From Antedon mediterranea (lineage: Eukaryota > Echinodermata > Crinoidea > Comatulida > Antedonidae), in assembly GCF_964355755.1 (NCBI RefSeq), contig NC_092674.1, positions 9,059,001-9,123,000 of the forward strand: a stretch of DNA of 64,000 nt, given 5' to 3'. Below the pieces are notes generated by a model. The model did not search any database. It had not been told where the DNA came from and saw only the letters and a list, made by a program, of their open reading frames with translations. The position numbers and the translations under genes were made by a program. Positions 1 through 11,133 of this stretch are shown in pieces. Numbering within the stretch: the first letter of the stretch is position 1; each line of letters begins with the position of its first letter.

Positions 1-353
1 GTTTTTTTATTTTTGAACATTTTGAAAAAAGGCAAATTTACAAATAAAAGGTATTATTTTGCTGAAAATAATAATTATTTCATAATGATTTTCTACCCAC
101 TAAAACACCTCCCCACATCTATCTGTCAAAAATAAAATACCTGTGCACTAATGTGTCAAAACATGCTGAATTCGCTTTAACTGCAGACTTTGACACTAAA
201 ATCTCAAGTATGGAATACTTTAACGCACACGCTGGTAAGTAGGTACACATTATATTTGAATTGGTTAATTATCACGTTGCCATTTTACGACTGAGATGCA
301 TACTTTACAATATCAATACAATGTTATTTGCGTTCAATTGAAAATGCAAATTT

Positions 354-1140
354 GAATTCTGAAATAGTGGATCAAAAAATGTTTGTTGTGTGCTATAATT
401 CAGATTTCTTATCCAATTAGAACTTGGTTTTATCTAATTATATGTCTGATATTATAATTTCATTTGATTTGTTGATTTTGTTGATTTTGTGATCACATGA
501 CAATTATTTTTTCTCCATTTTAATATTTACCAATTGAATATTCGGCTTTTTTCTCCATTTTGAATTCTGAAATAGTGGATCAAAAAATGTTTGTTGTGTG
601 CTATAATTCAGATTTCTTATCCAATCAGAACTTGGTTTTATCTAACTATATGTCTGATATTATAATTCCATTTGATTTGTTGATTTTGTGATCACATGAC
701 AATTATTTTTTCTTCATTTTAATGTTTACCAATTGAATATTCGGCTTTTTTCTCCATTTTGAATTCTGAAATAGTGGATCAAAAAATGTTGTGTGCTATA
801 ATTCAGATTTCTTATCCAATCAGAACTTGGTTTTATCTAACTATATGTCTGATATTATAATTCCATTTGATTTGTTGATTTTGTGACCACATGACAATTA
901 TTTTTTCTTCATTTTAATGTTTACTAATTGAATATTCGGCTTTTTTCTCCATTTTGAATTCTGAAATAGTGGATCAAAAAATGTTTGTTGTGTGCTAATT
1001 CAGATTTCTTATCCAATCAGAACTTGGTTTTATCTAATTATATGTCAGGTATTATAATTTAATTTGATTCGTTGATTTTGTGTCACATGACAATTATTTT
1101 TTCTCTATTTTAATGTTTACCAAATGAATATTCAGCTTTT
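354..1140. repeat. Tandem array, four ~195-208-bp units
   Basis: Units begin with gaattctgaaatagtggatc at 354, 562, 761 and 956 and share almost their full length (ccaatcagaacttggtttta, ccatttgatttgttgatttt). The units are highly similar to one another, so amplification looks recent. No coding potential. Confidence 0.9.
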
Positions 1141-1593
1141 CTGTAAAATTTCAAGAGTGAATCCTAATTTTCCATCAAAACTGCATGTATGTAAGAATTG
1201 TAAATTACAACTGGACTTTTAAACTATCATTCTCATGTTGATACAATAAACTAGTAAAGTCACCAAAAGATGTGAAACTAACAATTTTGTTTCATGTGGC
1301 TTTATCCATATTTATCTTCAGGATAGACAGTGCATCGTGTTATGTCGAACATTAAGGTCATAAAAATCACTTTTCGACGAGATGCCCCAATCAAACAGAC
1401 AATGTACAAACACTGCATATCACCATTCCTAATTATAATACACAATGTTAATAGCATTTGCACTTTGTGGCTAATGTATTTACCTAATACAAGTAGTTTT
1501 CAAATATTGTTTTCACAACTAGTAATATGTACTTTTTAGCATTTCGTTCATTTCAAATAATAATGTATAGCACTAAACAATAAATGATGCCAT

Positions 1594-1930
1594 AACAAGT
1601 TTGGTCTTAATTTCATAGTAATATTTATTCAGTAATTATGCCTCTGACCCTAGGGTGTGTCAGCACTTCAACAGTAATGTATTTCACGGACAGCAGAAGT
1701 ACAGATTGTAATTTCAAGCGATGCATTTTCTATTATTACAGTGTAGTCTTTTGATGTTTTCTTTTTTCACCTGTACTGTATTGCACATACTTACTGCAAT
1801 AAAGATGTACTAGAATAACTGCCAGAACAATCTTGGTCTTTTATTTCTTACCATTAATAGTGATATTTATTCAGTAATTAGGTTCTGTAGCCTTAGGGTA
1901 TATGTACTTCCATTACAAGATGTTTCGTGC
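1594..1930. repeat. Diverged direct duplication
   Basis: Two related blocks (about 1594-1690 and 1827-1930) share aatatttattcagtaatta and a ccctagggt/ccttagggt tail. Otherwise this stretch (1141-2680) is AT-rich with no gene recognised. Confidence 0.5.
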
Positions 1931-2689
1931 ACTTGGGTGGGTGTTGCCAGATCCAATATCAGTATAACTTTTGATATGAAAAATATTTTATGGCTCATTT
2001 TAGAATCAATAGACAAACATACAATGTGTAGGGCCTATTTTCACTTTAGACCAGTCTTTGTGTATAGTAAGCTAGTGAATAGCAATGTACGCATACAACT
2101 ATGCATACATACAATTATTTTTAAAAATATTCCTTTACTTGAGAACCATCGTACCTGACTGTGCAAGGAATATTTCCAAAAAGCCCTAGTTATAACAACC
2201 TATTTCCACCACTGTGCCTTGTTTCACACCAATTGAGATCAGTCACTGAATTTCCTTACCAAATTGCAATACCAAAATCAAAAAACTTTATTATCAACAC
2301 CGGTATCTGTTTGTGACTTTTTATACGGTACTTTTTTATATTTATATATGTTTTTAAAATCCAATTCTATATTTTTGTATATATTGATTGCAATAAAGAT
2401 GATTATATGATATTACATTTTGGACACTTTGAGGACACAGGAGGAGGGGCTTTGATTTATAACAACCGACAACTTAGGAACAATGTATTTGTTTTGTATT
2501 TTAAATAATATCTTATATCATCATCATCATGTATGATATTCGTCTTGGTTAGACATCACATACCCTAATCCTTTACATGACTCTCTCTCTCTTTTAAAAT
2601 AAATAAATATTATTCCATTTTAATTGGCAAAATAAAATTAAATCTTGAATCTTATATCTAATATATCTATAGGTTTATATTCACTTGCA

Positions 2690-2830
2690 CTGATGAAGGG
2701 CTAGTGTTGCCCGAAAGCTCTGCTAACTTTTCTGGCTGCTTTACTGTATTGTTTTGATTTAGATTTTTTTTTGTATCTCCATTGAGATCCAGCCACTGAT
2801 ACCAACAACATTGTAATTTTTTCAGTAATT
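2690..2830 (+). mobile_element. Penelope-like element remnant with hammerhead-like core
   Basis: ctgatga at 2690 is followed by a gggc/gccc stem and gaaag, then ctgctaacttttctggctgc and a tail ending with atctccattgagatccagcc. The tail recurs in reverse at 27745-27840 and around 19935-19985, so it is a dispersed family. The CTGANGA...GAAA pattern is the hammerhead core found in Penelope-like retroelements. Confidence 0.5.
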
Positions 2831-2964
2831 TGCCTTTGGATTTATATAGTTAATAAGAAATATATATATATATACATTATATATATATAAATCAAAGAGC
2901 TGCATAGGCAGGATATAGAAAAAAATCAAATCAAATAAGTTAAAACTGCCTCAATATAGATTTA

Positions 2965-3007
2965 TTTTAACGACATGTTTCGGGCATAGCCCATCATCAG
3001 GTGAAAA
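2965..3007 (-). ncRNA. Hammerhead-ribozyme-like motif (Penelope-like remnant)
   Basis: Minus strand: TTTTCAC then core CTGATGA, a GGGC/GCCC stem II with TAT loop, core GAAA, a tiny stem III (AC..GT) and the cleavage triplet GTC followed by GTTAAAA. The flanks TTTTCAC and GTTAAAA pair as stem I with one mismatch. One extra T separates the core from stem II, which could weaken activity. Minimal hammerheads of this type are known from Penelope-like elements. Confidence 0.6.
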
Positions 3008-3009
3008 GA

Positions 3010-5940
3010 ATTGTAACAAAGGATAACATATATAAGTCACAAAATTACTGCTTTGTACCCCATAGCTTTTGGAGGCGTGCCTTTATAACTATGCCTTTTG
3101 TTTATAATATATATGTATATATATATATAAACATATAATATATATATAATATTTTAATATTAGAATTACCATATTGCTATGAATGTGGGACACTTTGACA
3201 CCACTCGACAGTTTTTAACTGAAATCATGCTGAGAGTTGAAGCAAACAAAATAGCTTAACAAGATGATGCTCTGTTTAGTCATCATTTATTGTTACCATG
3301 GCAATTAACAGACTATCAATGACAAACTACAAAATATTATTACCCATCATAAGGCAGTATGATATTGTAAGAGGGCATACCGTACATAAAGGATCACATA
3401 ATATTGAAAACAATTTTTAATATGATAGTGAAAAAAAAAATGTTTATATAATTTTTTAAGAATAATTTTAAATGGACTGAAAAGAACATTTGGACAATCT
3501 GATATTTGACTTTAAATTTCTTTTATCTAAAATTGATATTCAAAACAATTTTAAATATGGATACACAGTTCACAGTGCCCATAGCCTCATCTGGACTTTA
3601 TGTTATCTTATTTAATATGGATACTCTTTCAGAAAATCCATAGCACCCAGCTGAGATGATGGAAATCTTAAGTGTGAATGGACTCTTTATAACTCAATAC
3701 CATTTAATATGAATAATAATAATTATATCTAAATTTTAAAATGGAAAGCACTGCAGGTGTTTTATTTATAATCAATATTATAACGGAATGAACAAAAATT
3801 AATTTGGTTTAAACGTTTTTAATTATATAGGTTGATAAAGGAGATTGTTAAAATCTCCTTAAAATCAAGACATTTTAAATGGCAATAAGTCTACTAAAGT
3901 TTGACAAATGTTAAAAAATCTTTTATTTTTATATAACTATTAACAAAATGTTTTATCATACAGTACTGTAAGGTCAGAATAAAAATACATATTCAATTAC
4001 ATATTTTATTATCTATTAAGAATTAAATGATTATGCTACCTGGTTTGGATTTTCAAATCAATCAATAAAAACATTTATTTTTTCTTTCTTATGTTCAACA
4101 AAAATGAAGTCATATTTTGAAATAAAATTAAAGATGATTCCTTTTAAAAAGAAGATAATTCTTGTTGTAAGTGTTATGTTCCACTACAAGAAATCATATG
4201 GATAAAACTGAACCAATAATGTGAAGAAAAGAATCAAAAGGGCAACCTGGAAGTGTCGACAAGATTAAAGAAATTGAATACATTTATCAATAAAAACATA
4301 TTAAACACGTCAGAAAGTAGTGTCGGCCACAATAGTACTCCAAGAAAAAAAATCCCTATTTGAATAGTGTAGAACGTGTCTGGTGTAAATTGGACCAATG
4401 ACTTAACTTTTTTAAGTATAGTAGAACCACAATTAGGAAAAAACCTTCGGGATAAACATGTCATCTGAACAGGGGTTTCATAGTTTTAAAACATATTTCC
4501 CCGTTTGTTTCACATTGAAGTGTGCCTGAATAGGATGTCCCATAGGAGGGGTTCTACAAGATGGTGATCAATTCACTTTCTCACACTTCGGATGGGACAT
4601 AAAGCTGGTGATCCTGTGTGCATATACTGCATGTTAAGGAACTTGCTTACTATTCGAAAAGAGTAGGGAATCGTCTCACGGTGTGGTAATCTGGTACACT
4701 GCACTACTGGCTGCTGTGGTTCCGTTGAGGCTGGCCTAATCTGAATTTCCACGGTTTCCAGCTAAGCTTGAGAACCGTAATAAATACATTTATTTTTAAC
4801 ATTTAAATTCCTTACAGGCCTACTACGGAATATTGCTAGAATATATTCATTTTCACAACTGGCATATCTTTGTATTAGATTCTTTGTACATGCAATAATT
4901 AGGTATGCTGTATTCAACCATCTAATTAGTATGAATGTATTGTACTGTAATGCAATTGGCCTTCTTTAATTTATTGCCAACTGTAGAAAAGTATAGTTTA
5001 ATGGATATACCTCAATGTATAAAATTTCTCAGACCGATCATAAAATAAGCATCTATACATAACGATACCTATTTTTCAAATGCAGTGAAACGAAAGTGTT
5101 GTGAACTAATGAGCTATTTCTTGTAATTTAGCCTAGCTCCTATAGAAATAGTCTAATTGATATTTTGCTAGTTATTTCAAACAAATTCATTAAATACCAA
5201 GTATTTTTAAACAACATACTAAACTCCTATTAAGGGGACATTCTCCGTGAATCAAACGAGGCCTAATTATGTTTTAGCACTACATCCAACCCTTACTTGG
5301 TGGCACCTCATAAAGGACACTTTTTGTGTCCAAAAGATGTCCCCTTATTAGGGGTTTTATTGTATTTTTTTTTCTAATACATGATCAAAAAAAAATATAT
5401 ATAGAAAAAGACATAAAAAATAAACAGAGATAATCAACTACATTATTATGAAACATGTATGAATGAGAATCGAGTTTTTAATCAAAATTCATATTGCCCA
5501 AAGCATTTATCATTGTAATTTGTTTAGTTACAATACAAAAAAAAAAACCATGAAATAAATTGTATATAATATAGTATGATTATTATTGTGTTGAGAATTA
5601 CATATGGTGTTCGGTGACTTTAATACAATGAGTGAAAAACAATAACAGCTTCATTCAGAAATTAATCACAACATTAATAGCCTGCTAACAAATACACTGA
5701 TATACCAGTAACACTGGATACTGAGCTTCCAAACATATTTATACCTTGTGTAAGTATTCTACAAATTTATCGTGCATAACAAAGCATTGCAAAGTACCAT
5801 CACAGTATGGTGAATGTCAGATGTGGTGGCTAGGCATGGTGCGGGAGTTTTTATACAGCCATGAATCATGTATCGGCAGTGTGAAAGGTGCTTTCCAGTT
5901 TCATAGACGTTTAACGATGCAAACTTTAAAAAATACAAAA
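3010..5940. other. No gene recognised; AT-rich, possible old SINE near 4490-4790
   Basis: Mostly AT-rich unique sequence with a TA microsatellite near 3105-3150. The stretch 4490-4790 is GC-richer and transposon-like (short imperfect repeats) but has no clear boundaries. A block near 5215-5360 carries ttaaggggacatt/gtccccttatta inverted motifs like those near 40190. Confidence 0.4.
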
Positions 5941-5943
5941 CTT

Positions 5944-6077
5944 CTAAAGCTCTGTCTGCACTATTAAACTAGTGGGATTTGCCCAAATATGGTAGTAATA
6001 TGACATCATGTCCATATATGGGCACATCACATTTTGTTGTCACATACAGTTTTATAGTAGTGTAGTCAGAACTTTAG
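5944..6077. mobile_element. MITE copy (CTAAAGCTCTGTCTGCACTA family)
   Basis: Starts ctaaagctctgtctgcacta and ends with a decayed inverted copy (tagtcagaactttag). The interior shares tggtagtaatatgacatcat and gtccatatatgggcacatca with the copy at 7783. Confidence 0.75.
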
Positions 6078-6730
6078 GCTAGCTGCTACAGATTTTTGTG
6101 ACATCCTCAAAGTATATTTAGGTTCGTTCTCCTTCAGGTGCATGTGAACCCCCCCTTTGAATGTTTCAAAATAGTGTTTACATCAAGAATCAACATCAAC
6201 ATTTTGATCATAGAATTCAAAATTTCAAGAAACTGTCATGAGTTATAAAAACAGAAAAAATTAGCTCATCAAGATTGAAGTAGGATTGTCATAAAGTATG
6301 TATTAGTGTATGAAAGGAGACTACAAGGAGGTGTAGGTGAGATTAGATGGGATAGTTTTATTTAATTTTCTTCTGCTGAGTTTACATTTTAATACAGTGG
6401 TTAATATTATGTTTTTAGAAACAGAAACATTTTATTTTCAGTTGCCATATTTCTGCATATTTTTTAGAATAAATTAAACATTTCTTACCTGAGATCAAAC
6501 AATATTAGTTTTAGTCAGCAATTAACGTTCTGCGTTCAAAAGTTCCAATAAGCAAGAAAATTGTATGTTTAACAGTACTTGAGAATTGAATTTAACCATT
6601 AATTTCAAATTGGAAAAAAATTGAGTTAATTTATTAAAACAAAGTTAACCAGTTAAATGTTATCACACCAAAAACAATTTACTGTACACATGAGTATTTG
6701 TTATGTTATAAATTTCTGTACATAGACATA

Positions 6731-7556
6731 GGGCCTGTTTCTGCTGCAACTGCTCAAAATACGGTATAAAAATACGGTATAAAATACGGTATTTTTTATA
6801 CCGTATTTTTTAGTACCCCGTTTCTGCTAACAATACTTCTTGGGTGGTCGTGTTAAATTTCATCATTTTTACCCAAATTGCCATTCATTTATTTGATCGA
6901 TAATTAAAAGTCGCAATAAAGGAAGTTTTACGTCTCACTTTCAACAGCCTAGCCCTAGTGATAGAGATGTTGTGAGAGCACAGAAAACATCGTAATGGGG
7001 ACAATAATTCGTTCCCTCCCCGAGTTATTGTATTTTGCAATGTTGTACTGCTTTCGCAGGCTCTTCAGCTTTCAGTTTACTTGCTTTGGAGACAAGTCTA
7101 TTCCATACTCCTGCTTTGTTTTTTTAGAAATGTCTTTATAAATGTGGTTGTCCCTTTTATTACCTTTTAGTTGGCCAGACATTTTAGCTTCCCCACACAC
7201 ATTTATTTAGTAAAACTGTGTGACGTCTTCGCTCCACATTTTCGCCGAATATATCTATACACGTGTGTAAAGCAGCTGACAGCGACAGAAAATAAAAACA
7301 CAAATGTTGACCTTTTGTCATGTAAAAAAAAAATACGGTATTTTTTATTGGCAGCAGAAACGGGTACAAAAAATACGGTATAAATTTGTAAATACCGTAT
7401 TTTATCCACAAATTTTGTGGGGAAAATACGGTATACAAAATACGGTATATTTTTTATGAGTGCAGTTTCTGCTGCCAAAAATATACCGTATATATACGGT
7501 ATTCAAAAAATACCGTATAATATACGGTATTTAGTTGGCAGCAGAAACAGGGCCTA
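6731..7556. mobile_element. Inverted-repeat DNA element dense in TACGGTAT palindromes
   Basis: The ends are inverted copies, GGGCCTGTTTCTGCTGC and GCAGCAGAAACAGGGCC, each next to TA. Two further internal copies of the end (near 7346 and 7466) and many ATACGGTAT/ATACCGTAT units suggest terminal duplications or nested insertions. No transposase ORF, so it is non-autonomous. Confidence 0.75.
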
Positions 7557-7782
7557 ATATAATTTATCTACATATACTGTCCAAACAATTCAAATCTCAT
7601 TACCAGAAAATTTGACTTCCCTTTCGTATTTAGTAATCAAATTAATCTTAAAATCATACTGTAAATTGTAATTGACTAAATCATACTTTATTTTTCAACA
7701 TACTGGGGCTCCTTAATAATATTATTTATTTTTGCATGTCAAACAAAATTCTAATGTAAATATCCATTCCTTAATTTATTTA

Positions 7783-7951
7783 CTAAAGCTCTGTCTGCAC
7801 TATCAAACTATAGTTTGACAAAAAAGTGTATGTGCTCAAACATGGTAGTGATATGCCCAAATATGGTAGTGATATGACATCATCATGTCCATATATGGGC
7901 ACATCACATTTTTTTGTCACATAAAGTTTGATAGTGTAGACAGAGCTTTAG
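7783..7951. mobile_element. MITE with ~27-bp terminal inverted repeats
   Basis: 169 bp. It starts ctaaagctctgtctgcacta and ends in the inverted tagtgtagacagagctttag, with one mismatch over 27 bp. Internal tandem-like catggtagtgatatg units. Related fragments lie at 5944, about 26618 and about 39310. Confidence 0.85.
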
Positions 7952-9402
7952 AGATTTACTAATCTATGTGAACATCGGTAAAAAGATCCAAAAGCATGCT
8001 GTTGTGAATATATCCTATTTTTTGCTAGTTAATTATTCATCTATTTAGAATCGACATTGATTGATGAGATCATCAAATCACTTTGGAAAGATCATAACGC
8101 ATCATTTAATATCACGATAATAATGTTTCCATGTTCATTTAAATTTACAAAATTAGAATTTTACAGAAACAAGCACTAATGATAAATGGTAATATCATAT
8201 TTATAGTAATAATTGCAACAAACATCATTTCGAAACTATTAAATATTGTTGATTTTAAATGTAAAAAAATTATTGTATATATTATTATAATATTTGAATA
8301 TAAATATAGTTTGGTTTTTAAACATAATTTAAAAGATTACCCAATATTGTGACTTTAATTTTATGTTATATTTTTTTTAAATAATGTGTAAATCCAAAGA
8401 AACATTATTAAAAAATGACAAAGCTTTGGGTATTATTGGTGGCTAAATTAAAATGATAAAGTCAAGAAGGAAAGCTTTCATGCTGGAAATCTTAAATAAG
8501 AAAATCAACTTACGACATGCAATTTAATTTTATGAATTAAAAGCATGAAGCTAAAGCTAATTTTTAATATACATTAAAATATAAAATCAATACATAAATT
8601 AACTTTATTTCCCAAATCTTCTATACATGCTTAGAAAGATAAAGAAATCAATACAATTAAATATATATAAAATGTCTTAATTAGTATGCTGTACATACAT
8701 ACTCTCCGTTATGGATCGTACCATTATTGTAGCGCATAACTTTGAAAGACGAATTTAATTATAAATATATGATATATACACTGGTAATCTTTTTGTAAAC
8801 ATCAATATTGATTTTAAAAAGATAGTGATCATGAATGATAAAAAAAAAGGAAAAAAAAGGATAAATAGTAATAAAATAAAAGGAAAAAAAATAATTTTAC
8901 AGCTTTGTACTACTACTATACCCTCTCATAGGAATAATCATGACAAGCTGTCACGCATCAGTGAACCGTCATTTGCATTCATGTGTAACTAACGGGAACA
9001 TAATAACGGTCATTAAGGACGCCCGGTAGTGTTAACTGGACAGTTGATTCGTCACTTCTCGTGAAATGACTTAAGCACAGGATTCGCAGAACGACTGCTA
9101 CTTATGGTAACTTTAATGCGTCGTTTGGATATAGATTTTAACGCGGCCGAGTGTTTCTCCTGATACTTTGCTACATCTATAATGCATACTTCATTGCATT
9201 GAACGCAACATATCTAGATGTTTAATCGAGCATACTGCAAATGATTAATAACAAAGATCATTTTGTAAATCTTTAATATAAATATAATTATTTAATATTG
9301 ATGTCATCGATTATATTGAACTGTCTGTAAATAAATTAAATCACTATGAATTACTATTTACAATTATAATAATTTATTACAATTATACTACAACCTCTAG
9401 GG
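7952..9402. other. No gene recognised; GC-richer island 8950-9175
   Basis: AT-rich throughout except 8950-9175, which has several CpGs and no match to any element in the window. Probably within UNC80 intron 4. Confidence 0.4.
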
Positions 9403-9834
9403 AACCCCACAACGTATCCCCTTAATGGAGGTGTCCTTTAAATAGGACCACATTGTAAAAACATATCATTCTCCAACCCCACAAAGTATCCCCTTAATGG
9501 AGGTGTCCTTTAAATAGGACCATATTGTAAAAACATATCATTTTCCAACCCCACAAAGTATCCCCTTAATGGAGGTGTCCTTTAAATAGGACCACATTGT
9601 TTAAACATATCATTTTCCAACCCCACAACGTATCCCCTTAATGGAGGTGTCCTTTAAATAGGACCACATTGTAAAAACATATCATTTTCCAACCCCACAA
9701 AGTATCCCCTTAATGGAGGTGTCCTTTAAATAGGACCACATTGTTTAAACATATCATTCTCCAACCCCACAACGTATCCCCTTAATGGAGGTGTCCTTTA
9801 AATAGGACCACATTTTTTAAACATATCATTCTCC
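9403..9834. repeat. Tandem array, six 72-bp units
   Basis: Units start aaccccacaacgtatcccct (or aaag) at 9403, 9475, 9547, 9619, 9691 and 9763. They contain ggaggtgtcctttaaatagg, with only a few substitutions between copies. Not CRISPR: there are no unique spacers. Confidence 0.95.
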
Positions 9835-10197
9835 TTGTTCGGTTCACAGGAAGATTTTACTGTAAAGTGTAACAAATATTCATTTACAAACTGCGACTTT
9901 AATGTCTATGCCAATATCTTTTTATACCATTGAGTACAAATTTTAAAAGGTAGGCAAGATTTATCGAAATTTGTCCTTAATTAAATTTATATATATATAC
10001 AGTAGAACCACCTTTATCATCTGTGGGATTAGAAATCAGTATTGAATACAATGAAATCAATTAAAGAACAATTGGTTTTTTTTAGAGTGGATTGAGCATT
10101 TGTTCTACTTCTAGACACTTGAAAATCAAGTATCACACATGTTTAATCACAGTGATACTGTAATATCTCTTATATCAAGGTTTCTTTGATTTTAGGT

Positions 10198-11133
10198 CTA
10201 ACGCCCGTATTCTTAAACCGGACTTTAGTCGTAGTTCGAGCTAAAACTAAAAAAATGACGTCATTTTAATTCATAAACCGAACTTCAACTAAATCACCGA
10301 CTAAATCAGGCCAACCTCGACTAAATCGAGACGGATTTTGATCGATTTTTTTAGTCCTGGAGGGGGCAGACTAAATGGTCGACTAAATGGTTTTTAAACG
10401 ATGTTTATAAAAAACATAACAGTCATTGAGTTGTTATATTGGCCAGATATTGAAGAATGAAATATCTATATTTATATTAGCTTAATTAAATATACATTGG
10501 TATAAATTATAATAATGAAAATCATCTTTATTTACAACTGTATACAAATTACATTATTTTCTTCGCGCAAGTCCGACTTGAGCTACGTCACGCCATAGCG
10601 ACAATGAGAGATGCGGCAATTCACCACGCAATGGAATGTTTAGGGGGCCTAGCGCTTTCTTGTCCCGCTATGAAGTGCGTGGTTCGTGGCGATCATACTT
10701 TGTTGGGGGCCTAGAAAATATAAAAGTTACCGTACCGCCATGGTTCCTAAATATATTTCGAAGATTTTATTTGTTGTTAATCAAATATACTTCACTGTTA
10801 AATTAATACTGATATTGTTCTAATAATTAACGATTAAAATTATTTTTCATGTATATAGTCCTGATGCGTAAAAAGTGTTGTAAGAAATGGAAAGTGATAT
10901 CAATGCGCAAAATTTCGTCTGCTCCTCAAATACTCTCTTGTCATTGGCCAATGTATAGACTTTGTTACCCAGACGTGTGCAACTCGACTAAAAGCTCGAC
11001 TTCATTAAGTCGAACTGCAAACTTCGACTACTTCGTTTTTGAATCGAATTTGAAGTAATAGCTCGAACTACGACTTTTTCAAGTCGAACTTCGAACTACG
11101 ACTAAAGTCCGGTTTAAGAATACGGGTGTTAGT
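10198..11133. mobile_element. Non-autonomous DNA transposon, ~40-bp TIRs
   Basis: The left end CTAACGCCCGTATTCTTAAA and the right end are inverted copies, and identity continues through CCGGACTTTAGTCGTAGTTC. Subterminal CGACTAAAT and TCGAACT repeats cluster inside both ends. About 935 bp, with no transposase ORF. Confidence 0.85.

Noticed and set aside
9403-9834. CRISPR array
   Set aside because: Head-to-tail repeats without unique spacers, in animal DNA.
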